Shown one piece after another: positions 11,525-23,634 of a stretch of DNA of 64,000 nt. Numbering within the stretch: position 1 is the first letter of the stretch; each line of letters starts with the position of its first letter. The position numbers and the translations under genes are program-made. Origin of the DNA: Erodium maritimum. Taxonomy: Eukaryota > Streptophyta > Magnoliopsida > Geraniales > Geraniaceae. The notes under the pieces were generated by a model. The model was given only the letters and a program-made list of their open reading frames with translations. It searched no databases and was not told the origin of the DNA. The stretch lies in contig OY997589.1 in the NCBI GenBank assembly GCA_963921825.1, positions 2,170,001-2,234,000 of the forward strand, in the 5' to 3' direction.

Positions 11525-12065
11525 CATCCATAAATTCTCTATGCTTGTCTATATTTATATATATGGACTTATGTTTATGTAGATATGCTTGATTGTATAT
11601 ATGAACTTATGTTTATGTTTATGTTTATACATAACCTAGTAGCAGCCAGCGCTTCTGTTTCGCCTTCCACTTTTGTTCCTTTTGCTAAGGTTGCGAAGAA
11701 TTATCTTCTAAGACTTCAACTATGTATTATGGACTTCATATGCTTGTCTATATATATGTTTATGTAGCTGTGCTTGATTTTATGTTCTTATCTCTATGAC
11801 TTTGTATGTGGATGCTTGTCTGAAATTTTATGAAGCCTATGTTTTGATTTATACCCAGAAATGGATAAGCATACATTGGTATGTGTGTGTCTGTACTTGA
11901 AAGTATGTTACATTTATAGGATTGAAGAGCAATGCAGGTGAGGATTGCTGACCAAATTGTGGTGTTTCAGGAAAAAAACCTTGTACTGTACATGGGTTCG
12001 AGAGTTTTAAGGTTTTTGAAAAGGAATTGATTGTGATTTTGTGTTATCTCTTTATTAGATATTCA
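11525..12065 (+). other. Unit B 3' UTR and downstream block
   Basis: Matches the block after unit A (TAGCAGCCAGC, ATACCCAGAAATGGATAAGC). No additional gene seen. Confidence 0.5.
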
Positions 12066-12905
12066 TTATGGTTAGTGTTATTGTTTAAGTTCCAAGGTTA
12101 GTGTGTAGGATTTGATGACATTTTCGTCATTCTTTTGAAAACTCGAACGAGCAGATAAAAAAGTCGAGATGTTTGTTTCAGACAGGAACTCCTTGCACGT
12201 GTTGCTCATGTGCAATTTGCAGTACCAGAAAACTGTTGAATTGCAAATGAGGTTTATACAAGGTTGTAAAAATCCCCGTCTGGAAACGCTTAGGCCCTGC
12301 CTAGGCGCTGAAATGAGCTCTACCGACATGATTTATTCTCCTAGGGCGCTCCAGGCCGTTTGGACAGAATATGACCGATTAATCTCCGATTTGACTCATT
12401 AATCACCGTTTAGTCGATTAATTAGGCGGGTCGGTCAGGTGTGGAGTCGGATTCGTAATTAAAAAATAATAATTTCTAATCTTCTATAAACTAAATGAGA
12501 GTAAAATTATGCTAGTGATACTTTTAGTTTAATAGAATGTTTATGTTTTTTAATATATTTAATGTTTGATATTATTAATATTATATATTATATATTATAA
12601 TATATAATATGATATTATATATAAGAAAAAATAATAAAATAATAATTCGATTAATCCCCGTCTATCGTTTAGGACCCCTTTCCGCCCGATTAGCGTCTAA
12701 CGTTTTTTACAACCTTGGGTTTATATGATAATAATATCTCTCCACTATCCGTTGTTTGAGGAAACCATTTCTTGAGTGACAAGTATGTTCTTTTATCCAT
12801 TTGGCCCAATATGTGTACATTGCAAGCCCACATAAGTTAGGAAGACTTGGGCTTGGCCAAGTCTTGGATCTCTTGGGCCCTGACTTTAGAAAAAAGGCTA
12901 GGAAT
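12066..12905 (+). promoter_or_regulatory. Orphan promoter module (remnant of a lost unit)
   Basis: Another copy of the distal module: AAAACTCGAACGAGCAGATAA, ACTCCTTGCACGTGTTGCTC, GCAAATGAGGTTTATA, then after the hAT element TTGGCCCAATATGTGTAC, AAGCCCACAT, TTGGGCTTGGCC, TTGGGCCCTGAC. It is not followed by the TATA/E2F core or by exons, so it is a duplicated fragment or the remains of a deleted unit. Confidence 0.6.
12259..12717. mobile_element. Non-autonomous hAT-type element
   Basis: Ends CAAGGTTGTAAAAA and TTTTTTACAACCTTG are inverted copies. The 8-bp duplication GGTTTATA is perfect (12251-12258 and 12718-12725). Interior is AT-rich with long palindromic TATATTATA runs near 12570-12620 and no transposase. 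Size 459 bp. hAT assignment rests on the 8-bp duplication and CA...TG ends. Confidence 0.88.
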
Positions 12906-13599
12906 GACATGGGGTGTATAATTTTCGTTTTGATTAATTAGATCAAGTCTTATTTGCATTAATGTGTATGTTAAACTGATAAGTTTAAGAATATCTTTAA
13001 AATCTAACTTAATTTTATTAAAGATTATATGAAAACATAGAATTAATGTGAATTGGATTTTTACGAAATTAATGTAATGATTCATGCATATTTGATATTG
13101 ATAGAGATTCATATATCTTTCACATATTAGGAAGATAATCAATTTACAATTGAGCCTCTGTGACTTGGATTATCAATGAGCATTTACTGTAATAAAATCA
13201 AATGTAATGATTCAAGGCTTACCATTCACAAGGGAGGTCTCGAGTTTGAGTTACGACAAGTAATTGCAATATTGCAGTTGTGGTGTGCGCCTTTGTCGTG
13301 CGTATCATGGGGGCTCTTCGTCGAAAACCCATTTCGACAAATCTAGCCAAACAGGATGTAAGAAGCTAATTCACCAAATCGAGCACGGTTAGTAATTTTG
13401 CAATTTAAAAATAAACCAAATGGGATATAAGAAACTAATTCACCAAATGAAAACTCGGAAATTACGGAGTTTCTCAATTCATTCACTCCTTTACAACTCT
13501 AATGTCAACCCTCATGTGCCTTAACTTACATCCATTAGGAGCACAACATAAATAGAAACCGGACGAAATCAACTAAGACGGAAAACGAATTATTGAAAA
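12906..13599. other. AT-rich spacer
   Basis: No gene recognised. Contains a fragment of the AATGATTCATGCATATTTGAT dispersed repeat (near 13070-13130). Near 13232, GGAGGTCTCGAGTTTGAGTT resembles a tRNA-derived SINE B box; no A box was found. Confidence 0.4.
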
Positions 13600-14127
13600 T
13601 GTGCTGGTGGGACATTTGGTAAAACATGTTATCATTGCATCACCGAGGTTCGATATTCGAAAAAATATGTCTGATCTAAAAACTCGAATCGATAGATAAA
13701 GAAACCAAGATATTTGAGGCATACCTTGTTCATTTGCACATTGATTGTTGGACCACAAACGAGGCTTACTTGTATTTTCGAGGGACCATTTCGTAAGTGA
13801 TGGGTATGTTCTTCAATACACAAGGCCCAAAAAGCATGCATTGCAAGCCCACCTAAATCTGGAAAACATGGGCCTGGCCATGTCCACGGACTTTCTGGGC
13901 CTTAAATTGAGCCCTAACCTCAGAAAAAAGAGGCTAAGTATGTTAAGCTTAATTAAAGTGGATTTAAACTGTGATTAAAAATGTAATTGAAAAGCGGGAA
14001 AGGGTAATATGGTAATTGCATAGAAAGGCTGTGTATAAATAAAGCTGGTTCTGATGTTTCACGACAGGGAACGAGAATTTCTAGGGTTTCACTACAGGGA
14101 ACGAGAGTTTAGCTCAAGCTTTCTGCA
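13600..14127 (+). promoter_or_regulatory. Unit C promoter
   Basis: The most complete uninterrupted copy. Distal part 13600-13750, site II boxes in 13825-13920 (AAGGCCCA, AAGCCCACC, TGGGCCTGGCC, TGGGCCTTAA), E2F-like GCGGGAAA at 13994-14001, GGGTAATATGGTAATTG, TATAAATA at 14034-14041 (94 bp before the ATG), and TAGGGTTT in the 5' UTR. Function is inferred from motif order and its conservation between units. Confidence 0.65.
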
Positions 14128-17100
14128 ATGGCGATGGTAGCAGCGGCTCTCAGGCGTGAGGTGAAGCGAGTCGTCACCGTCCGGTCCTCCATCCTCTATG
14201 AGTACACTCTTACCTTCTCTGATTTCGATCGATTTTTTGCTTAGCCTTTACTGTTGAACGATATTGTGTTTGTGATGCATGGGTCTGCTCTGATATGGCA
14301 TTGTAGAGTTTCATGTTTGGTTGGGGTGGAAATGGAGGAAACGGGTGTTTGTTTTCCGTGAATGAGTACTGTTTGCTTGAGTATGAGGTTTTGATGTGCT
14401 TGTTTGGTTTGCGTGAAAATGAGGGAAATGGGTGTTTTGACTTTCATGGTTGAGTATGAAGTTAGGGTAGAGGATTGGATCTCGTTGGAAATGACCAATG
14501 AACTTTTCTGATATGTTTTTTTAGCTGTATGCTTGGTTGGCTTGAAAATGGAGGAAATGTGTGTTTTTATTTCCATCCTGGGTTCTGTTTGGTTGAATAT
14601 GAGGTTAGTATATAGATTTTGTGTTGTGAATTGTGATATGGGGTTTTGGAGTTGTTTGTTTGGTTAGTGTGAAAATGGAGGATTTGGGTGTTCTGATTTC
14701 AATGATTGAGTACTAGTTGCTTGAGTATTTTGTGCTGGTGTAATCATATGATATTTTTGATTTTCTTGTTGGGTTTGGGTGAAAATGAAGGGAATGGGTG
14801 TTTTGACTTTCATGGTTGAGTATGAAGTTAGGGTAGAGACATGAGTCTGGTTGGAAATGACCAATGAGTTGTGGTGATATGGACTTTTGTAGCTGTTTGC
14901 TTGGTTGGCTTGAAAATGGAAGAAATGGGTGTTTTTGCTTAGCCTTCATTGTTGAATGATATTGTGTTTGTGATGTATGGGTCTGCTCTGATATGGCATT
15001 GTGGAGTTGCTTGTTTGGTTGGCTTGAAAATGGAGGAAATGGGTGTTTGATTTTCATGGGTGAGTACTGTTTGCTTGAGTATGAGGTTAGGGTAGAGATT
15101 TTGTGCTGTTGTGTACGTATGGCATTTTGGATTTGCTTGTTTGTTTTGGGTGAAAATGAAGGAAATAGGTGTTTTGACTTCCATGGTTGAGTATGAAGTG
15201 AACAATACTTAAAAGATGACTTTTGACTATTAATCCTGAATAAATTATTCATTTGTTGATATTTGAATCACAATCTTATATGTAGGTGTTGGACTAGTTA
15301 TTCAAAGGGTCATTGCACGTGAATAATTGACTAGTGAGACAATAACTTATGATGTCACAATATCAGTGGTTACTAATCCAAAATATATTTTCGTCTTCAA
15401 AGAAGTGTTTCATTTTCTTGACTGATATTCTGAAATATTTTTCCTGTTTCTTAAATTGATTCGTGCATATTTGATGAAAATTCATCGTTTCCATTAGAAA
15501 CACGTAATGATTCATGAATATTTGATAGAGATTCATACATCTTTACGTTGGGATAATGATCCAATTGTAAATAAGAAGTGATGGTGTTATGTTAAATTTT
15601 TGGGAGTCATGTCGTCGTTTTTTTTAGTTTGGTCTACTTTCGAATCAGGGATATCAGATCCAAGAGTTGAGAGTTATCATCGCGCTAGTCATCATTGAGG
15701 TTCCTAAGGACGGTCAATGGATGTTTTTTCCTTGAATATCTGGTATAGATTCATACATCTCTACTCTACCTTTGGAGAATAATCCAATTGTAAATAAGAA
15801 GTGATAGTTTTATGTTAAGTTATTGGGCGCTGTGTCATTATTTTGTTAGTTTGGTCTGTTTTCAAATCAGGTATATATCGAATCGGAGAGTTGGGAATAA
15901 TTATTGTGTTAGTCGTCTTTGAGATTCTTGAGGACGGTCAATGTGTTTTACGCTCGTTATTTACTTCGCGTAAGGTTTAGCTTTATTAATGAAGTTCCTT
16001 TCAAAAATTTAGTAAGTATCGTATGGACAGTCGATGTACTGTTTGGTTGAATATGAGGTTAGTATGTATAGGGATTTTGTGTTTTGAATTGTGATATGGG
16101 GTTTTAGAGTTGCTTGTTTGGTTGGCGTGACAATGGAGGAAATGGGTGTTTCGATTTCCATGGCTGTTTAAGGTTTAGTTGAATGTGAGGTTATGATAGA
16201 TAGAGGCTTAGGTCTGGTGTAGCGTAGGATGGAGATGACTACTGATTTGTTATAGATTCGTATTTGTTCTATTGTAATATGATATTTTGTAGTTTCTTGT
16301 CATTTTGGCATGAAAATGGAGTAAATGTGTATTTTGATTTCCATGGTTGTATACTGTTTGGTTGGCATTAAACTGGGGAGGAAAAGGGTGTTTTGATATC
16401 TGGTGATAACAAAGAGGTTAGGAATAAAGATTTTGTATTGCTACTTGACTTTTCTCGTTCATGTTTTGGTAAATCAAATTGGGATTTTTTTCCACTTCAT
16501 GTAGATGGTTTGAATATGATTTCGGATTTAGAGAATTACTAAATTGATGATGCATTCATGTAGTTAGCCAGAACAATGGACTTATGGTGAATTGAGTGAT
16601 GCTTTGCTTGTCTTAATAATTGTTTGGTGATGTTTTGTTTTACCAGTGGAGGAACTGCAAAATTATAATGGATTTTCCGATTTGTTTTGTCTTTTAAATT
16701 CCTATTTGTTATGTTTTGATATGGCATTACGTATTTGTACCCTTATGTTCAACCCTCTATCTCTCAGCAAATGCATGCACCTGGGTGGAATCAATGATCA
16801 AAGCTTGCAGAGGACCACACCATCAATTGGCATTCTAAGGCCACACCACACTTTCATCTATGCCAACAAGAAACCCGGTGCAGGCTATTCTAAGTATCAC
16901 TATACTTCTGCTGCCAAGTACACAACTGCACGTGGAGGATTCAACACAACAGTGGAGGAAGAAGCGAAAGCTAAGCAATGTGATGAAGAATCAGGCAAGA
17001 TAAAACCGCCAGCTATGCCTTGCGGATTGGGAAACGTTATGTTATGCACAGGGACGAGTCGTTCGGCCATCAATGCTCGACAATTAAAGGGGTATTACCC

Positions 17101-17905
17101 AGAAACAGAACCCGCTCTTGCACCAACTGTTACAATGGACTGTGAAAGGGACACGTCTGATTCAGGATGTATTGTCCATATGGAATTTCAAGTGCGCAAC
17201 CTAATGTTCATTTGGCCTTTTCTGGTGATGCCATCAGATAGTAAGTGGGATGTTGTATTGGGTGTGGATTGGATGGAGCATGTCGGTTCGTTGGGATTTG
17301 ACTTACAAGGGCTTATTACCATATCTATGCCACACGGGCCTTATGCGGTGGGAGCTTCCAGGTTAAGTACTGCAGTTAGAGAAGAATTCAACACAGAAAC
17401 AGAGGATGAAGCTGAAGCAGAGCAAGGTTATGAAGAATCAAGCCTCATAAGAAAAAATGCTGTCATAATTGGAGACAATTTTGGCCCACATGATGCGTCC
17501 GTTATGGTTTACTCGGGGGCAACTCAATCAGTCATCAATGCTCAAACTGCAAAGGCCCTGCGCTTGGAAACAATTCCTACTCCTCCAACAACTGTTACAG
17601 TTGGCTGTGAAAGTCACACATGTGATACCAAATGTGTTATCGATTGGCACATGTACGACCTAAAGTTCACTTGGACTTTTCTGGTGATGCCGTTGACTAA
17701 TAATTGGGATATAGTACTGGGTGTGGATTGGATGAAGCATGTCAGTTTCCACATTGACTATGATGGAGGGTCCGCTATCTTATCTATGCCAGATGGGCTT
17801 TATGAGATGAGAGTGGATGGATCGTCCTCAAAGCTGAAGACGTTTTCACAGGTAACGTCTATAACATCCATAAGTTCTCTGATTTTGCACATATCTCACC
17901 TTTAG
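14128..17905 (+). CDS. Two-domain retropepsin-like protein, unit C, inactive sites
   Basis: Exons 14128-14201 and 16768-17905, predicted 403 aa, open throughout. Presequence-like N-terminus (MAMVAAALRREVKRVV, then basic Ser/Thr-rich sequence and YTSAAKYTTARG). Domain 1: CTGTSRSAINARQ, FIWPFLVMPSDSKWD, VLGVDWMEHVGS. An acidic linker (ETEDEAEAE) leads to domain 2: YSGATQSVINAQTAKAL, CDTKCVIDW, FTWTFLVMPL, VLGVDWMKHV, MPDGLYEMRVDGSS. The D of the catalytic D-[ST]-G is Cys in domain 1 and Tyr in domain 2, so a pseudo-protease. The usual stop after the PG codons is lost here (CAGGTAACG instead of CCAGGTTAA), giving a longer tail, or a 3'-UTR intron could start at this GT. Two such domains in tandem could form an intramolecular dimer (inference). 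Confidence 0.7.
14260..15190. repeat. Intronic minisatellite, unit C (5' part)
   Basis: Same unit as in A and B. A further block with the same cores lies at 16040-16480, on the far side of an insertion. Confidence 0.85.
15191..16030. repeat. Insertion in unit C intron with 223-bp duplication
   Basis: Interrupts the minisatellite. Contains copy 2 of the dispersed repeat (15338-15545). Then come two diverged tandem copies 223 bp apart, each with CCAATTGTAAATAAGAAGTGAT, TTAGTTTGGTCT and GGACGGTCAATG (15561 and 15784 starts). No coding sequence seen. Confidence 0.65.
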
Positions 17906-19640
17906 AATCATCATGGTTTGTTTATATATATGACAGGGCTTTACTTATTGAGAGAGGATGGTGCTCGTGACTGATCATCCACAATGGTGAAGGAGATTCC
18001 AGGTTAACATCATAAGTTCTCTCATACTTTTTGGATTTGTGGCCTACTTTTGCACATCTTGCCTTTAGAATCGTTATGGTTTAGATTAACTCATATATCT
18101 ATAAGAACTCATGTAGCTGTGCTTGTATATTCGTATCTCTATGACTGTGTAATTGGATGCTTGTCTGGAATTCGATGAATTCTGTTCTGAATCTGATTGA
18201 TACACAGAAACCGATATTATGTTTGCTTTTTTCTCTTCCTAATAATGTTTAATTTTGGTTGTGATTTTCTATTGTTGTATTTGGAGCTGTAGAGATGGTA
18301 AAACAAATTTTTGAACCCAAAACGAGTCTACTGAGTGCACGTATATGAAAACTTGAGACATATTATGGCTTTAATGGTGTTTTAGCTATTACTTCTAAGA
18401 TCATCTCCTGTGTTAAACCGTTAACAAGGCTTAGAAGTTAGACTCGAGTATCATTTTTCCGTGCTTGAGCCTAGTTGTTAAGCCTGACTTCGCAGTGGTA
18501 AATTTGAGCTTAGTTGGTCGATAATTTGCATTACATGAGTTCTGCAAGGTACGTGTATGATCAATAAGAGAAGGGCATGTTATTTGAGTTAAAACAGCCG
18601 TCAATTAGAACTTTATCTGAGATGTATAAAGTAATTACGGTACTGTTTGCTTCAAGTAGACATATTTAGGTTATTAGACCTTTGTTCACTCTTTGTCGGG
18701 TGTTGGTTTGAGTTGTTTTAGTTGGCATACTCGTGTTTTGTATCGAGAGGTTTTCTTTTTTGTCATTTTGAAAACTTTAGATTATTAATATTATATTTGT
18801 CTTTCCAAAAAAAAGCGTAATTACCCTCGCATGAATTGGAGACTCATTATATTCACACATTTCTTCTATCTTCTTGGATAGTTCATCTCCCTCTCTTGCA
18901 GTGGTGCTTGATTACTCAGATTGTACAAATGAGACCGCAATAAATGTTAATGAGATCAAGGATGCTAAGAAACCAAAGCCTTGACCTCCTTACATGAACT
19001 CCCTACCTATAGTTTGTTTTTATATGAGTTTCATGAAAACAATTTATACTGTCTCGAAGGTGGGTTTATGTAAAACACAACCAGAAAGAAAGTAATGCAT
19101 GAAAAGGTGGTGAGAGTTTCGAGAAGGAAACCACAAATCATCAAATTAACAACAAGATCCGTAAAAGATCTAAAAGACTTTAAACAAAAAGGAGTCAAAA
19201 AAAGCCTCGTCGCTCAAAAAGAGCGACAACCCGATTGAAGAGGAGGGAGAAAGAAAGAATGAAGACTATAACAAATATTAAAGCGCTGGCCGTGCAGTGC
19301 GGTTCCTACTTGCTAGGCACCAATTGGACTTTGGTTTTTGATATTTTATTTATCGATAAATATATGTTACATAAATACTCAAAATATAGTAATATTTCAT
19401 AAAAACTTACAATAATAAATATTTAAGAGGTAACTATCCATTATTATTTATGTTTATTAATTTTATATATATTATTAAAAAAAATTATATGTATTTAATT
19501 AATTATAAGTAATATTTTAATATAATAATAGTGAATATATAAAATAAAATGATTAATAATTTCCCATTTCAAAAACAAAGAAGATTTATAACTAATAACT
19601 AATTTAACTAGTCTCAATTCTTACAACAATGGTTAAAATT
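17906..19640. other. Unit C 3' flank and spacer
   Basis: 17930-18240 holds the conserved 3' block (GGTTTAGATTAACTC, ACACAGAAACCGATA). 18640-18810 ends in TTTCCAAAAAAAA and could be an old LINE tail. 19330-19600 is very AT-rich. No gene, tRNA or intact transposon was recognised. Confidence 0.45.
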
Positions 19641-19649
19641 ATCCAAAAG

Positions 19650-20161
19650 GGATCAACGATATCGGATAGTGGATCATTTGTAGCAGCGGCGGGGGCGCGC
19701 TTCTAAGAATGAGGCCGAGGGGGCCCAGGAAGGGGGTGGTCGACTGTGACCCCTTCCTGGCGAGTCGATGGCGAGGGTACCATCTACAGTCGACATCTGT
19801 CTCCCCTACTAGTCCGGTGTCAGCAATCCCGCGTTCAGGAGCCCTAAAACTATCATTCAAGGGATGACGACGCACGCTGATCCACCGGGGGAGATGACGG
19901 TCCACCAGTATTCCCCTTTCACTTGGTTTGCTCGCCCAGTGCCATTTGGTAGAAGTATGTTGTATCGGTATCCCTAATATCCATGGATGCTACCGCAGAT
20001 ATCCCCTTCAACCACCCTTATGCTTGAGCAAAATTTCTATTTCTGTTTCTTGCTTTATGGTTCTTAGTTGTTTTCTAGTTTGTAAGATGTGCACAATTAT
20101 GGGCGCATCAACCTATCTATCTTTCCCGTAATAATAGTATTTGTTCTTCTCAAAAAAAAAA
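19650..20161 (+). mobile_element. Probable 5'-truncated LINE fragment
   Basis: A GC-rich block (19680-19910) followed by a T-rich end and an A-run at 20152-20161. ATCCAAAAGG (19641) and ATCCAAACG (20162) could be the target duplication. No reverse-transcriptase motif is visible. It abuts the shortened unit D promoter. Confidence 0.4.
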
Positions 20162-20199
20162 ATCCAAACGAACATGAGCTTCTCGATTTTCCGGATGGG

Positions 20200-20422
20200 T
20201 TCTTTTAAACTTTAGGCCCAATATGCATACATTGCAAGCCCACCCAAATTCGAAAGACTTGGGCTTGACCGTGACTGGGACCTTTTGGGCCTTGACTTTA
20301 GCCCTAACTTCAGACAAAAAAAGAGGGTATAAATAAAGCCATTTCTAATGTTTCACGACAGGGAACGAGAATTGCTAGGGTTTCACATCAGGGAACCAAA
20401 ACCTCAGCTCAAGCTCGAAGCA
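20200..20422 (+). promoter_or_regulatory. Unit D promoter (shortened)
   Basis: Keeps site II boxes (TAGGCCCAATATGC, AAGCCCACCC, TTGGGCTTGACC, TTGGGCCTTGAC), TATAAATA at 20328-20335 (95 bp before the ATG) and TAGGGTTT. The E2F-like GCGGGAAA and GGTAATATGGTAATTG block found in the other units is deleted. Confidence 0.6.
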
Positions 20423-22147
20423 ATGGCGATGGTAGCAGCGGCTCTCAGGCGCGAGGTGAAGCGGGTCATCAACGTCCGGACCTCCATTCTCAATGAGTAC
20501 ACTCTAACTCTCTCTGATTTCGATCGTTTTTTGTTTTTGCTTAGCCTTCATTGTTGAACGATATTGTGCTCTGATATGGCATTGTGGAGGTTGCTTGTTT
20601 GGTTGGCGTGAAAATGGAGGAAATGGGTGTTTGATTTTCATGGGTCAGTTCTGTTTGCTTGAGTATGAGGCTAGGATAGAGCTTTTGTGCTGTTGTGAAA
20701 ATGGGTGTTTTTGTCATCCATGGTTGAGTATGAAGTTAGGGTAGAGACTTGGGTCTGGTTGGAAAACGAGATGTTGTAGCTGTTTGCTTGGTTGGCATGA
20801 AAATGGGGGAAATGGGTGTTTTTATTTCGATCCTGGGTATTGTTTAGTTGAATATGAGGTTAGTATAGAGATTTTGCGTTGGGTTTCGGAGTTACTTGTT
20901 TGGTTGGCGTGAAAATGGCAGAAATGGGTGTTTTGATTTCCATGGCTGATTACTTTTTAGTTGAATGTGAGGTTAGGATAGAGGCTTGGGTCTGTTGTAA
21001 GATGGAGATGGCCAATGATTTTGTTGTAGATTTGTATTTGTTGGGTTGTAATATGACATTTTGTAGTTGCTTGTCAATTTGGCATGAAAGTGGAGGAAAT
21101 GTGTATTTTTTTTATTTCCATGGTTGTATACTGTTTGGTTGGCATGAAATTGGGGAAGAAAAGGGTGTTTTGATCTCTGTGGTTGATTACAATGAGGTTG
21201 GGGATAATGATTTTGTATTGTTACTTGACATTTATTGTTCATGTTCTGGGAAACGAAACTGGGATTTTTTCCCACTTGATGTCAATGAAAGTGGAGGAAA
21301 TATATAATTTAGGATTCTTAAACTTACTAGCTTGGTGAAACATTCACGTTAGTGAGAACAATGGACTATGGTGGATTGATTGATGCTTTGTCTTGTCTTA
21401 ATAATCTTTTAGTGATGTTTTGTTTTACCATTAGGAGCGACTGCTAAACTACAATGAATTTTCTGATTTGTTTAAAAAAAAAATCATATCTGGTAATGTT
21501 TTGATATGGCGTTACGGATTTGTAACCTTATGTTCCATTCTCAATCTCTCAGCAAATGCATCAACCTTGCTAGAACCAATGACCAAAGCCACACAAACCC
21601 GCTCAATCTCTACTTGCAGAGGACCACACCATCAATGGGCACTCTAAGGCCACACCAGTGCTGCACTTCTGCTGCCAAATTCAGCACTGCACATGGAGAA
21701 GCAAATCTAGGTGATGATGAATTAAGGTACATGCGACAAAGAGCTACTCCTATCAGAATTGGAGGTACCCTTGGAGCCAAGGCTGTGTCCATCTTGTTTC
21801 GCACAGGGGCGAGTCATTCAGTCATCAACGCTCAGACTGCGAAGGCGCTGTGCTTGGAAGCAAAACCTACTCCTCCAACAACTGTTACGATGGGCTGGGA
21901 AAGTATCACGTGTGATACCAAATGTGTCATCGATTGGCAAATGCACAACCTGAACTTCACTTGGACTTTTCTGGTGATGCCCTTAGCTAGCAAGTGGGAT
22001 ATGGTTTTGGGTGTGGATTTTATGAAGACTGTCAATCCATTGCACTTTGACATAGTTAAAAGGTCCATTGTCATATCCATGCCGGACGGGCCTTATGAGT
22101 TGAGAGAGGATGGATCAACCAGAAAGTTGAAGGCGTTTCCAGGTTAA
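20423..22147 (+). CDS. Retropepsin-like protein, unit D, inactive site
   Basis: Exons 20423-20496 and 21553-22147, predicted 222 aa. The best preserved single-domain member. Exon 1 MAMVAAALRREVKRVINV is hydrophobic and basic with no acidic residues until Glu11. Exon 2 continues with ARTNDQSHTNPL, LQRTTPSMG and TSAAKFSTAHG, again presequence-like. Domain: FRTGASHSVINAQTAKALC, CDTKCVIDWQMHN, FTWTFLVMPLASKWD, VLGVDFMKTV, then ISMPDGPYELREDGST and stop. Catalytic Asp is Arg. Spacing from the degenerate DTG to LGVDW fits RVP_2 proteases of Ty3/gypsy elements, but no gag, RT or integrase lies nearby, so this looks like a domesticated protease fold. Localisation is inferred, not shown. Confidence 0.75.
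20560..21300. repeat. Intronic minisatellite, unit D
   Basis: Shorter array than in the other units, same GGAGGAAATGGGTGTTT core and TGAGGTTAGGATAGAG segment. Confidence 0.85.
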
Positions 22148-22910
22148 CTTCCATATCTCACCTTTTGAATCAGCATGGTTTAGATTTAGACTAATCCTAT
22201 ATATAACCTAGTATCTGCCAGCACTTTTGTATCACATTCTACTAAGTTAACTTTGCTGGTTTGTAAGAATTATTTCGAAGACCTCTACTAAGTATTGTTG
22301 AATGTTGACTTCATATGCTTATATATATATGAACTTATGTTTATGTAGCTGTGCTTGAGTGTATGTTCCTATCTCTATGACTCTGTATGTGGATGCTTGT
22401 CTGAAATTTGATGAAGTCTGTTTTGAATCTGTTTGATACCCAGAAATAGATACATACACTGGTATGTCTGTGTCCATACTTGGAAGTATGTTACTTTTGT
22501 TTATAGGATCCAAGAGCAATGTAGGTGAATATTGCTGCCCGGAGTGTTCTGTTTTGGGGATTTGTAAACGCGTTCGTTTGAGAGGCTTAAGGTTCAAAGT
22601 TCAAATTGGTCTGATTAATAGATGTGCTTTTTTTTTTGTTAGGAAAAAGTGTTCAGAGAGATTCGATAAACAACGTTATGTGCAAAGTGAGCAAACATTA
22701 TGAATTGGAAACCATATATCTGTTTGTATTTCAGATTTGATCAGCACCAGTGCATGTAAAATTATGCATGGAACTCTAAAAATATCAATAAGCTCAGTCA
22801 AGATCTTATTGTGAAGCTTTGCTTCTGTTTTATCACCATGTTATTAGCTTGGTGGTTATGGAAAATGGATACTGTGTGTTCTTCTGTATAGATGAATATG
22901 TATAGTAAAA
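22148..22910 (+). other. Unit D 3' UTR and downstream block
   Basis: Conserved 3' block (CAGCATGGTTTAGATT, TATATGAACTTATGTTTATGTAGC, GATACCCAGAAATAGATAC). No further gene seen. Confidence 0.5.
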
Positions 22911-22914
22911 TGTG

Positions 22915-23301
22915 TTGGTGGGTCGTTTGGTAAGACAAGTCATCACTGTTTCACCGAGTTTCGATATTTGACAAAATATGTCCCTATCTAAAAACTCGAT
23001 TTTTTGAAAGTTCCATTAATAAAACGGGACCTTGCACATAGTGAAACAAGAGCATTGCATTCAAGGACTGTCCTCGCGAGTCCCAAAGGCGATCAACACA
23101 ATGATTGCTCTCAACCCTCGTGTTTGATGTCCCCAATTCGAAAACAGTCATCAGTAACAAAATGGTGACACATGTTTACCTAGTAATTGATGCGAAATAG
23201 TCTCAAACTGAGACTTTAATTGATGACAATTTGAGTGCTTCGGAGACTCGAATTGATAGGTAAAGAAACCAAGTAATTTCATGTTTACCTCGTTCATATG
23301 T
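22915..23301 (+). promoter_or_regulatory. Unit E distal promoter module, cut off by MULE
   Basis: TGTGTTGGTGGGTCGTTTGG, CACCGAGTTTCGATATTTG and CTCGTTCATATG match unit C 13600-13740. The rest of the promoter resumes at 29616, after the MULE and a MITE. Confidence 0.6.
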
Positions 23302-23310
23302 TTATATGTA

Positions 23311-23421
23311 GGGAAAATTTCGTTTAACTACACCTAACTATCCAAAATTCTCACCTTACTACCCTAACTTTTTTTTTCGCGTGACAGATACCCTAACTTT
23401 CAAAACTTCTCAGTTTACTAC
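23311..23421 (+). repeat. MULE left TIR
   Basis: 111 bp; identical to the complement of 29211-29321, including the nine-T run. Likely holds the transposase promoter, as TIRs do in MuDR. Confidence 0.93.
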
Positions 23422-23634
23422 ACTATGTTGCTTAGGCGTTACTTTGGTGTCAATGTGGATGTAGAATGACCCATATACCCTCACTTACAACCCATTACAC
23501 TTAGCCTAACTCTCAGTCGTTTAGTTCAGATACCCAAATCGTAGAGGAGAAGTTGAAGAAGCTGAGAGGGAAGTGTTTTGCGAAGAGCTTATCACGGCCA
23601 GAGTTGTCGGAGGGGAAGACTTTCACGGCAGAAC

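Noticed and set aside
14241-15252. Long minus-strand frames (up to 179 codons, e.g. 14713-15252; also 30107-30829, 9054-9550) with repeated TSYSTMEVKTPISFIF
   Set aside because: They are reverse reading of the intronic minisatellite of the + strand genes. The repeated peptides follow the DNA repeat, with no start or promoter support.
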